DNA from: UBA1672 sp964015995
Lineage (GTDB): Bacteria; Pseudomonadota; Alphaproteobacteria; Micavibrionales; Micavibrionaceae
Assembly (NCBI GenBank): GCA_964015995.1
Contig: CAXHFH010000056.1
Coordinates: forward strand, 1 to 15,146
Direction of reading: 5' to 3'
Length of the DNA stretch: 15,146 nt
A model generated the notes under the pieces. That model was not told where the DNA came from. It worked only from the letters and a program-made list of their open reading frames with translations, and made no database searches. Positions within the stretch are counted from its first letter, which is position 1; each line of letters begins with the position of its first letter. Of this stretch, positions 8,028 to 14,628 are shown in pieces. The position numbers and the translations under genes were made by a program.

Positions 8028-8942
8028 CTAAGAATCACTGCTTTCGGCTTGCTCTTCCGCATATCCTTCCGCGTCTAAACACCCTTGCAAGCCCGTCTTA
8101 TAATCAGGGTATTTCAAAACAACGCCAAGATCACTTTTAATTTTGTCGTTTTTGATACGCTTATTATCCGCATAAAAACTTTGGGTGATCGGCGCCAGAT
8201 AAACAGAATCAAAGGGCATTAATGGCGGTGATTCGATGCCCAATAGTTGACAGGCATAATCAATCACCTCATGACTGGGTGCGGGCGTATCATCACAAAC
8301 ATTATAAATTTCACCCGCCTTGGGATTATCCATGGATGACTTCAAAACCTGCACGATATCTTCAACATGCGTACGGCTGAAAGCGTGTCCGGGCTTATCA
8401 ATACGGCGTGCAACACCAGAGCGTACGGAATCAAGCGCGCTACGACCGGGGCCGTAAATACCGGCCAAGCGGAAAATATGCACCGGTAGTTTATGACTGT
8501 GGAATAATGACAGCCATTGCTCCTCTGCCTTTAGCCGTCTTGATCCACGTTTGGTTGATGGTCGTGCATAAGACGTCTCATCAACCCATCCGCCATCGCG
8601 ATCACCATAAGAGCCTGTCGTCGATAAGTATCCAATCCATTCCAGATTCGGCAACTTCACCATATCATGTGCATGCGCGATAAATGTCGGATCACCATTA
8701 TCAGTGGGCGGTGTTGAGATCAAAATATGCGTCACATCACGCAACATATAAATAGGGTCAGGTAAAGGCGTATCAAAATCGAACAAGAACGTTTTAATAT
8801 TGCGATCACTTAACGCTTTTCTTTTTTCCTGATCGCGCGTTGTCCCCGAGAAATCCCATGGAGTTTGCGCACGCGACAGCGCATGACCAAGATAGTCACA
8901 CGTATAACCATATCCAAAACAAAAAAGATGCTTGTTTATCAC
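8028..8942 (-). CDS. Atypical extended SDR / NAD-dependent epimerase-like protein
   Basis: A 304-residue Rossmann-fold protein of the extended SDR group, resembling the YeeZ-type 'NAD(P)-dependent oxidoreductase' proteins. The nucleotide-binding turn near the N-terminus reads FGYGYTCDYLG, a variant of GxxGxxG. ILISTPPTDNGDP (73-85) and YLSTTGSYGD (105-114) match the substrate-side strands, and FRLAGIYGPGRSALD (157-171) is the typical epimerase segment, followed by SRTHVEDIV (189-197). The catalytic Tyr of YxxxK is not seen where expected: the region reads TKRGSRRLKAEEQW, which suggests either non-classical catalysis or a binding role. The C-terminus is acidic (AEEQAESSDS). It follows fzlA by 28 bp, so the two are probably co-transcribed, a pairing I recall in other Alphaproteobacteria. 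The substrate is unknown. Confidence 0.82.
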   Translation of the reverse strand: MINKHLFCFGYGYTCDYLGHALSRAQTPWDFSGTTRDQEKRKALSDRNIKTFLFDFDTPLPDPIYMLRDVTHILISTPPTDNGDPTFIAHAHDMVKLPNLEWIGYLSTTGSYGDRDGGWVDETSYARPSTKRGSRRLKAEEQWLSLFHSHKLPVHIFRLAGIYGPGRSALDSVRSGVARRIDKPGHAFSRTHVEDIVQVLKSSMDNPKAGEIYNVCDDTPAPSHEVIDYACQLLGIESPPLMPFDSVYLAPITQSFYADNKRIKNDKIKSDLGVVLKYPDYKTGLQGCLDAEGYAEEQAESSDS

Positions 8943-8970
8943 CCTGACACCCTAACCTAACATAGGCTTT

Positions 8971-9636
8971 TTAGCCCGCTTTTTTATAATTTCTTACCGG
9001 ATCAAACCCAGGTACACGTTCATCCACGAGATCTATGAAACCTTGACGATCACTAATTTTTTCATACCAACGACGCGCGGCTTCATGCTCTTCCCACGGT
9101 ACATCGCCAATGTAGTCAACAGCCGATAAATGCGCAGCGGCCGTTATGTCTGCTAAAGAGAAAGTATCCCCCGCAAGCCATGGGCGTCTTTCTGTTAAAA
9201 ACCCAATATAATCAAGATGATAATGTATGTTCGCACGCCCAGCGCGAACTGTTGGCCCATGAGGCTCTCCCAGATTCAAAATTGATTTCATCAGTTTTTC
9301 ATTTACCAAATTTTCGGTGACTTCTGTATTGAATTTACGATCGAACCAATTCACAAGGCGGCGCGTTTCTGAACGCTGCACGGGGTTGTGACCAATAAGA
9401 TTAACTTCCGGATAAACTTCCTCAAGATATTCGCAAATAACCTGAGAGTTAGAGAGCGTCGTCCCGTCTTTCTCGATAAACACCGGAATATCACCAGCGG
9501 GGTTCATCGCGAGGAATTCTGTTCTACGTTCCCATGTCTTTTCTATCTTCAACTCAAACGGCAACTTTTTTTCCGTCAGTGCCATGCGCACTTTGCGTGA
9601 AAAGGGTTGTAGCCAAAAATGATATAGGATTCTCAT
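8971..9636 (-). CDS. fzlA: GST-fold protein, probable FtsZ-binding division factor FzlA
   Basis: A 221-residue glutathione S-transferase fold: thioredoxin-like N-domain about 1-78 (MRILYHFWLQPFSRKVRMAL, WERRTEFLAMNPAGDIPVF with cis-Pro51) and helical C-domain about 88-205. The C-domain holds ANIHYHLDYIGFL (135-147), RPWLAGDTFSLADITAAAHL (151-170) and DYIGDVPWEEH (174-184), which match my memory of FzlA, the Caulobacter protein that binds and curves FtsZ filaments and promotes constriction, and which is not known as a detoxifying GST. It would act in the cytoplasm at the Z-ring. The tail ends VPGFDPVRNYKKAG; the FzlA tails I remember end in an acidic/aromatic motif, so the tail may have diverged. 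It lies 63 bp after the cytochrome b561-YceI gene and 28 bp before the SDR gene. The ATG has no clear Shine-Dalgarno. The alternative is an ordinary GST. Confidence 0.78.
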   Translation of the reverse strand: MRILYHFWLQPFSRKVRMALTEKKLPFELKIEKTWERRTEFLAMNPAGDIPVFIEKDGTTLSNSQVICEYLEEVYPEVNLIGHNPVQRSETRRLVNWFDRKFNTEVTENLVNEKLMKSILNLGEPHGPTVRAGRANIHYHLDYIGFLTERRPWLAGDTFSLADITAAAHLSAVDYIGDVPWEEHEAARRWYEKISDRQGFIDLVDERVPGFDPVRNYKKAG

Positions 9637-9674
9637 TTAATCAGTCTATCGAACGATGCAGAATATTCAATCAT
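9633..9674 (-). other. Possible 13-codon leader ORF overlapping the fzlA start
   Basis: An ATG at 9672-9674 opens MIEYSASFDRLIK and stops at TGA (9633-9635), which overlaps the fzlA ATG in ATGA. As fzlA has no clear ribosome binding site, coupling through this leader is conceivable. The leader itself also lacks a clear binding site, so chance is quite possible. Confidence 0.2.
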
Positions 9675-9699
9675 GAAAGCAGTATTTTGTGAAAAAACG

Positions 9700-10947
9700 T
9701 TACTTTTGGATGCGTGATTGCGTTGCCAGCAGACTTACATTAATGGTTACCTTGTCGCTTATTGCGTCCGTTTTTTGCCATTGCCCCTGCCCCACGCCGA
9801 AATCAAGCCTGTTCAAATCAAGGATAGCGGACATATTTGCAACCCTATGACCTTGATCATTATCCGAAATAACCAAAGTAAACGGAAGGATAATTGGCAT
9901 CGTAACGCCGCGTAAAGACAAGGTACCACGTGCTTCATAGCTGTTTACGCGATCACCTGTCGTAAACTCTTCCGCCTCAAAAACAGCCTTAGGATATGTT
10001 GTGACATTGAACCAATCTTCTGATCTGGCTTGAGAATCACGATCTTCACTGCCGGTTTTTATCGATGCGATATCAATTTCAATTTTAACCTTACTTTTAT
10101 CTAACAAGGCCGGATCAAAATATATTGCGCCATTAAAATCAAAGGAACCATCGAACGTTTGACCATATTGTGTTGCCTGAAAATTAAGATTGCTTTTGCC
10201 GCTATCAATCTCCCATTGCGGTACACCATCAACAGACACAGCAACATTTTCATTATTCTGGGTTTCTTCTGCCTGCGATGTCCCCACTATCGGTGTTTTG
10301 ACCGCATTATTTTGTTCACCAAACTTTTTTAGTCCTTCTTCGAAAACGACATATCCGTAAACACCAGCCAGTAAGAATACCAATACAGTCACAGGAACCA
10401 TGCCGATACGGCGCCATGTCATGCGCTCTAATGTTTCATCACGGTCAATAACATGATGTTTAAGCGCGCCGGCAATATGTAACACCAAAAGCCCTAACAG
10501 CACCCAAGCGAGAATTTCATGCACCTCATGAAACAATTTAAAAAGATTTTCATCCTTCGAAACAATGTCAGGCATATTTAAACTAAAAAACTTGATATTA
10601 AAATCACCGGCGGATGACATCACCCAGCCGGAAATCGGTATCGCGATCAGCAACAAATACAAAAACCCATGCACCGCATGAGAGAGTATTTTTTCCCATT
10701 TTTTATGTGTAGGCAAACTTTTGGGCTTTTTCTTTATAAGATGCCAAGCGATTCGAACAAACGCCAACGCCAAAACCAGTAATCCGAATGATTTATGAAA
10801 GTTATAGAATTGTAATTTCTGTTCACTCATATCCATTGTTGTCATGTATGTGCCAACAACCAACAGCCCCAAAATAATCAGGGCTGTTAACCAGTGTATA
10901 ATTCTGGCGATCAAAGAATAAGAAGCTGTCACGGATTCGCCTTGCAT
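9700..10947 (-). CDS. Cytochrome b561 - YceI fusion protein
   Basis: A 415-residue inner-membrane protein with two modules. Residues about 10-165 form a four-helix cytochrome b561 of the bacterial CybB type, with probable haem ligands His18 (RIIHWL), His51 (NFHKSFG), His143 (HEVHEILAW) and His157 (LVLHIAGALKHH). A fifth helix at about 183-202 leads through a low-complexity linker (210-240) to a YceI domain, about 245-410, which includes SEDWFNVTTYPKAVFEAEEF and LRGVTMPIILPF. YceI domains are lipocalin-like barrels that bind polyisoprenoids such as ubiquinone-8, so I infer electron exchange between haem and a quinone-like lipid on the periplasmic side. I chose the ATG at 10945-10947; the frame reaches a TTG one codon earlier. 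It begins 14 bp after the stand-alone yceI, clearly the same operon. Confidence 0.92.
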   Translation of the reverse strand: MQGESVTASYSLIARIIHWLTALIILGLLVVGTYMTTMDMSEQKLQFYNFHKSFGLLVLALAFVRIAWHLIKKKPKSLPTHKKWEKILSHAVHGFLYLLLIAIPISGWVMSSAGDFNIKFFSLNMPDIVSKDENLFKLFHEVHEILAWVLLGLLVLHIAGALKHHVIDRDETLERMTWRRIGMVPVTVLVFLLAGVYGYVVFEEGLKKFGEQNNAVKTPIVGTSQAEETQNNENVAVSVDGVPQWEIDSGKSNLNFQATQYGQTFDGSFDFNGAIYFDPALLDKSKVKIEIDIASIKTGSEDRDSQARSEDWFNVTTYPKAVFEAEEFTTGDRVNSYEARGTLSLRGVTMPIILPFTLVISDNDQGHRVANMSAILDLNRLDFGVGQGQWQKTDAISDKVTINVSLLATQSRIQK

Positions 10948-10961
10948 CAATTTATGCCCGT

Positions 10962-11618
10962 TTATTCCGCAGCAGGTTCTTCGGCGGGTGTCTCTTCTGG
11001 TTCGGTGCGATATGCTTCTACTTCAATCATAACATTCACTTCGTCACCTACGCCCGGCAAACCATAATTCATACCAAAATCTGAACGCTTTATTGTGGCT
11101 GAGGCAGAAAATCCACTAACGAATTTACCACTAAACGGATGTTTATCAGATTTGTTGTAGGTCGTCTCCATAACAACGGGCTTTGTCACGCCAAGCAATT
11201 TTAAATCACCTGTGATTTTGGCCGTCTTCTCACCAGTAATTTCGATCGCTGTGCTTTTGAACGTCATATCAGGGAATTTTTCGACATTGAAGAAGTCAGG
11301 ACTTTTCATGTGATCGTCCCATTTATCACTATCCATATCTATGGATTCTGTCTTGATTGTCACATCAATCATTGAGTTTTCAGGATGGGCACGATCAAAA
11401 ATGAAATACCCGTCATAATCATGAAACTCACCTTGTGATTTTGAAAAGCCCAAATGATCTACGAAAAACAAAATTTGCGTATGTGATTTGTCAAATGTGT
11501 AATGCTCGGCCATCAGTGGCTCTACGACCTCGGCTTTTGATTCGGCGGGCTCAGCATGAACATTTTGCATACCTCCGAAAAGGCTTAGTGATGCCGCAAC
11601 GAGCAAAAACTTCTTCAT
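10962..11618 (-). CDS. yceI: Secreted YceI family polyisoprenoid-binding protein
   Basis: A 218-residue periplasmic protein. The signal peptide MKKFLLVAASLSLFGG continues to a likely cut after NVHA22. The YceI barrel spans about 38-205: HYTFDKSHTQILFFVDHLGF (39-58), SPDFFNVEKFPDMTFKS (106-122), GDLKLLGVTKPVVME (137-151) and TIKRSDFGMNYGLPGVGDEV (175-194), the last being the family signature. The family binds isoprenoid chains, often ubiquinone-8. The tail EPEETPAEEPAAE is acidic and probably disordered. I preferred the ATG at 11616-11618 over the one two codons upstream because AAGGAG at 11626-11631 stands 7 bases before it, against only 1 base for the other. Its own promoter is visible at 11653-11681, and the cytochrome b561-YceI fusion follows 14 bp downstream. 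Confidence 0.94.
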   Translation of the reverse strand: MKKFLLVAASLSLFGGMQNVHAEPAESKAEVVEPLMAEHYTFDKSHTQILFFVDHLGFSKSQGEFHDYDGYFIFDRAHPENSMIDVTIKTESIDMDSDKWDDHMKSPDFFNVEKFPDMTFKSTAIEITGEKTAKITGDLKLLGVTKPVVMETTYNKSDKHPFSGKFVSGFSASATIKRSDFGMNYGLPGVGDEVNVMIEVEAYRTEPEETPAEEPAAE

Positions 11619-11625
11619 ATTCATT

Positions 11626-11631
11626 CTCCTT
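11626..11631 (-). promoter_or_regulatory. Ribosome binding site of yceI
   Basis: AAGGAG on the minus strand, 7 bases from the ATG at 11618. This spacing decides between the two closely spaced ATG codons. Confidence 0.8.
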
Positions 11632-11652
11632 CAAGGGTAATTGGATAAACAT

Positions 11653-11681
11653 ATCATAGGTTATAAATATACGTTTATCAA
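11653..11681 (-). promoter_or_regulatory. Near-consensus sigma70-type promoter of yceI
   Basis: On the minus strand TTGATA (plus-strand 11676-11681) is followed after exactly 17 bases by TATGAT (plus-strand 11653-11658); each hexamer is one base off consensus. The predicted transcript starts near 11646 and gives a leader of about 28 bases carrying the AAGGAG site. It is the best promoter match I found in the window and would drive yceI, the b561-YceI fusion and possibly fzlA and the SDR gene. Confidence 0.65.
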
Positions 11682-11689
11682 ATAAGGAT

Positions 11690-11896
11690 TCATTCGAAAA
11701 AATATCTTTGATACATCCAAATTGTACAATAACAACCAAGGATCGCGATAATCCAATTCAACACGCCATATTTCACTTTTATGTATGGATCATTCAACAA
11801 ATCTTCCTGACTGACATCGCGCAGCAAGAACAGCAAAAGCATTTGCCCTGCAAAAAAACCACCGATGAAACCGATCACCCCTACGACGTAAACCAT
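11690..11896 (-). CDS. Small two-helix membrane protein of unknown function
   Basis: A 68-residue ORF starting at the ATG at 11894-11896, with an AGGGA about 9 bases upstream. It has two hydrophobic stretches, about 2-25 (with the Gly-rich VGVIGFIGGFFAGQ) and about 45-62 (NWIIAILGCYCTIWMYQ), joined by a charged loop RDVSQEDLLNDPYIKVKYG. Both termini probably lie on the same side of the membrane. I do not recognise a family. The acceptable ribosome binding site, the membrane-protein composition and its fit between divergent uppP and co-directional yceI support a real gene. It ends just before the yceI promoter. Its start lies only 29 bp from the uppP start, so expression of the two may be linked. 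Confidence 0.65.
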   Translation of the reverse strand: MVYVVGVIGFIGGFFAGQMLLLFLLRDVSQEDLLNDPYIKVKYGVLNWIIAILGCYCTIWMYQRYFFE

Positions 11897-11913
11897 TGTC
11901 TTTTTCCCTATTT

Positions 11914-11926
11914 TAGAGTAGCTCTA
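11914..11926. repeat. Short palindrome at the uppP start
   Basis: TAGAG and CTCTA flank a central TAG (perfect 5-bp arms) in the 29-bp space between the divergent starts of the small membrane protein and uppP; the last base is the A of the first uppP ATG. It could be an operator or a small hairpin hiding that ATG, or chance. Confidence 0.3.
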
Positions 11927-12777
11927 TGAACGTATTTACACAGAGCGAATCCATGATCTTATACCACATAATTATATTGGCTGTCATACAGGGATTAACA
12001 GAATTTCTTCCCGTAAGCTCCAGTGGGCATTTGGGTTTATTCCATTGCTTCACCGATCATTGCGACCATTGGGATGAAAAAAACGTCACCATGGATATCG
12101 CCGTGCATGTCGGCACGTTATTCTCAGTCCTGCTGTATTTTCGCCGTGACGTTTGGCGTATGCTTGTCGGTGCAAAAGACATTGGCACAGGTCAATCGCA
12201 ATCGAATGATGCTAAATTATTGCTCTTTGTCCTCATCAGTTCCGTACCTGTCATCATCGCCGGATTAATCCTGCACATGTTTGAGCCTGACTGGCTTAAA
12301 ACCCTGTATGTGATTGCGTGGATGACACTGATTTTCGGAATTGTTCTGTGGTACGCAGACACAAAAACGCTTGCAACTAAGCAAATGAAGGATATGAGTT
12401 ACAAGGACGCCATCATCATTGGCTTCGCCCAAATTCTTGCCCTTATTCCGGGCACCAGCCGCTCTGGTATTACCATGACCGCAGGACGATTTCTGGGTTA
12501 TGGCCGCACAGATTGTGCGCATTATTCCATGTTACTGGCTATGGTTGCTATCAGTGGCGCAGGCGCGCTCATTAGTATTGGCCTGCTCAAAGACGGAGAC
12601 GTACAGCTCGGCCTAGATGCCCTGATCGCGACTGTCTTTTCCTTCATTTCAGGCTGGATTGCCCTTGCCGTGATGATGAAGTACCTACAGCGTGCGACCT
12701 TTACGGTGTTTGCCGTTTATCGCGTAATTTTGGGCGGTGGGCTGCTTATTTTACTCTATTCCGGCGCTATTGCCTGA
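11926..12777 (+). CDS. uppP: Undecaprenyl-diphosphatase
   Basis: A 283-residue polytopic inner-membrane phosphatase (UppP/BacA) that dephosphorylates undecaprenyl diphosphate to the monophosphate lipid carrier used for peptidoglycan and other envelope polymers; overexpression gives bacitracin resistance. The two family motifs are present: QGLTEFLPVSSSGH at 22-35 (catalytic Glu26 and the Ser-rich loop) and PGTSRSGIT at 175-183 (Arg179). Several hydrophobic helices fill the rest, including FVLISSVPVIIAGLIL and the C-terminal VILGGGLLILLY. Length is normal (about 265-285). Start is ambiguous: ATG 11926 or ATG 11953 (MILYHIIILAVIQGL), the latter giving a more typical N-terminus; neither has a strong Shine-Dalgarno. 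Its last 27 bp overlap the end of the convergent rsmD gene. Confidence 0.95.
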   Translation: MNVFTQSESMILYHIIILAVIQGLTEFLPVSSSGHLGLFHCFTDHCDHWDEKNVTMDIAVHVGTLFSVLLYFRRDVWRMLVGAKDIGTGQSQSNDAKLLLFVLISSVPVIIAGLILHMFEPDWLKTLYVIAWMTLIFGIVLWYADTKTLATKQMKDMSYKDAIIIGFAQILALIPGTSRSGITMTAGRFLGYGRTDCAHYSMLLAMVAISGAGALISIGLLKDGDVQLGLDALIATVFSFISGWIALAVMMKYLQRATFTVFAVYRVILGGGLLILLYSGAIA

Positions 12778-13317
12778 ATATTGCGCGAGCGTAATTTTGA
12801 TATCGCCATAGATTTTTTCATGGTCGTTCATCAGGTTTGGTAAAACGGGTAGTGTAAAATGGCGTTCACTTTCACACACAATCCACGCACCATCATCAAG
12901 CCAATGCCCGGATATCAGTTTTTGCAACACATCAGGAATTAAATCTTTCTTATATGGCGGATCAAGAAAAACGAGGCCGTACATGTCCCCTTGATTTTCA
13001 GGCATTTTCGTCGCATCTCGAACGCCAAAATCGCAGAACTCTGTCGCCTTCAAAGCATCGGCATTCTCTTTGGTTAAATCTATCGATGATCGGGATTTAT
13101 CAATAAATGTGCAGTGATCCGCCCCTCTGGATAACGCCTCCAGCCCAAGCGCACCGCTACCACAGAAGGCATCCAAAACACGTACACCATCAACGGCCCC
13201 TCTGGACACCAACATATTAAACACCGCCCCGCGCACTTTATCAGTCGTCGGACGAATAGAACGATCCTTCGGCACGATCAAACGTCGCCCGCCATATTTG
13301 CCCGATACGATTTTCAT
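12751..13317 (-). CDS. rsmD: 16S rRNA (guanine(966)-N2)-methyltransferase
   Basis: A 188-residue SAM-dependent methyltransferase that modifies G966 of 16S rRNA during 30S assembly. The N-terminal MKIVSGKYGGRRL with IRPTTDKVRGAVFNML (21-36) is the RsmD signature. Motif I, LDAFCGSGALGLEALSRGA at 48-66, binds SAM, and the DPPY at 119-122 is the N-methyltransferase catalytic motif. Length matches the family (about 185-200). The ATG overlaps the stop of the upstream pseudouridine synthase gene in ATGA, so the two are translationally coupled rRNA modification genes. The 3' end runs 27 bp into the 3' end of uppP on the other strand, with no terminator between them. Confidence 0.95.
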   Translation of the reverse strand: MKIVSGKYGGRRLIVPKDRSIRPTTDKVRGAVFNMLVSRGAVDGVRVLDAFCGSGALGLEALSRGADHCTFIDKSRSSIDLTKENADALKATEFCDFGVRDATKMPENQGDMYGLVFLDPPYKKDLIPDVLQKLISGHWLDDGAWIVCESERHFTLPVLPNLMNDHEKIYGDIKITLAQYSGNSAGIE

Positions 13318-14162
13318 GATCTTTTTCTTGTAGAAGGTTTTTTATTGTACGGCTTCTTTTTATTTGTGTGCTTTTTATTATCAGAAGGCTTTCCCGAAAC
13401 CGAAGGCTTATTCGCAAAAAACTTCGCTAATTGATGTTTCATCACATCAGGCTTCACTTCACTTACACTGCCTCTTGTCATCTTCCCAAGAGTAAAAGGG
13501 CCGTAATCCGTTCTGATCAAACGCGTCACATTCAGCCCCAAAGCCTCCATCACACGGCGAATTTCTCTGTTCTTACCTTCGCGTAAGCTCATCGTAATCC
13601 ATGAATTTGTGCCCGATGCTTGATCAGCGACTTTCTCCTCTAATTTCGCCTCAATCGATTTATAACGTACTCCCTCCACGGTTATCCCGCTTTTCAAGGA
13701 TTCAAGGCGCTTTGGATTAACTTTGCCATGCACACGTACACGGTATTGCCGCGCCCATCCTGTTTCAGGCAGCTCCAAGAACCGCGCTAATTCACCATCA
13801 TTGGTTAAAAGGAGTAACCCTTCCGTGTTTAAATCCAATCGCCCTACGCTCACCACGCGCGGCATAAAATCAGGCAGGTTTTCAAACACCGTGGAGCGAT
13901 CTCGTTCATCCTTATGCGTTGTCACAAGCCCCGGTGGTTTATGATACAAAAATAGGCGTGTTGGCTCTTTTTGCGGTAAGATCTTACCATTCACATAGAT
14001 TTTATCACTATTGGTGACGTTCAATGCAGGTGATTGAATAACTTTTCCGTTCACCTCAACCTTGCCGGCCTCAATCCATTTTTCGGCGTCTCTGCGCGAA
14101 CATACGCCCGCGCGTGCCATTACCTTTGCAATGCGTTCGCCTTTGTGTTTACTTTGGGTCAT
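13314..14162 (-). CDS. rluB: Pseudouridine synthase, RsuA/RluB family
   Basis: A 282-residue cytoplasmic enzyme, probably making a pseudouridine in 23S rRNA (U2605 for RluB). An S4 RNA-binding domain (about 8-55, RIAKVMARAGVCSRRDAEKW) precedes the catalytic domain, with Asp110 in GRLDLNTEGLLLLTNDG (107-123), KPPGLVTTH (75-83) and the motif REGKNREIRRVMEALG (194-209). The tail, about 250-282, is rich in Lys, Asn, Ser and Pro, as is common in RluB. I chose the ATG at 14160-14162 because AAAGGA lies about 7 bases before it; the frame extends five codons to a GTG, but that would place the binding site inside the gene. Substrate assignment against RsuA (16S) rests on the gene context and the basic tail. 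It overlaps tadA at the start codon and rsmD at the stop. Confidence 0.88.
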   Translation of the reverse strand: MTQSKHKGERIAKVMARAGVCSRRDAEKWIEAGKVEVNGKVIQSPALNVTNSDKIYVNGKILPQKEPTRLFLYHKPPGLVTTHKDERDRSTVFENLPDFMPRVVSVGRLDLNTEGLLLLTNDGELARFLELPETGWARQYRVRVHGKVNPKRLESLKSGITVEGVRYKSIEAKLEEKVADQASGTNSWITMSLREGKNREIRRVMEALGLNVTRLIRTDYGPFTLGKMTRGSVSEVKPDVMKHQLAKFFANKPSVSGKPSDNKKHTNKKKPYNKKPSTRKRS

Positions 14163-14628
14163 GGAACATCCTTTCACAGATCAAGACCATAGCTTTATGC
14201 GCGCCGCGATGGAAGAGGCAAAACGCGCAAGTGCGCGTGATGAAGTGCCGATTGGTGCGATTGTGGTCGATAATGATGGTAATATTGTTGCCAAAGCGGG
14301 AAATCAAACACGCGAACTCAACGACCCGAGCGCTCACGCCGAAATTCTGGCCATACGCGCAGCCTGCGATCATGCGGGCGCACAGCGCATTCCGGGTTAC
14401 ACCCTGTACGTCACATTAGAGCCTTGTGCAATGTGCGCAGCGGCAATTTCTTTTTCTCGTGTTAAGAGCGTTGTGTTTGGCGCGAGCGATGCCAAGGGCG
14501 GCGGCGTACTTCATGGCGGAAAATTCTACGAACAACCCACCTGCCACCATAAACCCGACGTCGCGCACGGATTAATGGCCGATGAATGCGGCCAAATTTT
14601 AAAAGATTTTTTTAAAAGTAAGCGTTAA
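14161..14628 (+). CDS. tadA: tRNA-specific adenosine-34 deaminase
   Basis: A 155-residue zinc deaminase that converts A34 to inosine in the tRNA-Arg(ACG) anticodon. The zinc/catalytic HAE (His59, Glu61) in PSAHAEILAIR and PCAMC (Cys89, Cys92) in LEPCAMCAAAISFSRV are present, followed by DAKGGGVLHGG and the C-terminal helix GQILKDFFKSKR typical of TadA. I chose the ATG at 14161 (MEHPFTDQDHSFM), which gives a normal length; the open frame continues upstream antisense to rluB, but that stretch is not TadA-like. There is no clear Shine-Dalgarno. Its promoter must lie inside the rluB coding region. The 3' end overlaps the end of convergent purD by 3 bp (TTAA at 14625-14628). Confidence 0.95.
   Translation: MEHPFTDQDHSFMRAAMEEAKRASARDEVPIGAIVVDNDGNIVAKAGNQTRELNDPSAHAEILAIRAACDHAGAQRIPGYTLYVTLEPCAMCAAAISFSRVKSVVFGASDAKGGGVLHGGKFYEQPTCHHKPDVAHGLMADECGQILKDFFKSKR

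Noticed and set aside
8022..8030. Search for a terminator between the convergent kinase and SDR genes
   Set aside because: The stop codons are 3 bases apart and no hairpin with a T-run is visible at either end.
14062..14160. N-terminal extension of TadA upstream of 14161
   Set aside because: The stretch is antisense to rluB and unlike TadA N-termini; starting at 14161 gives the normal family length.
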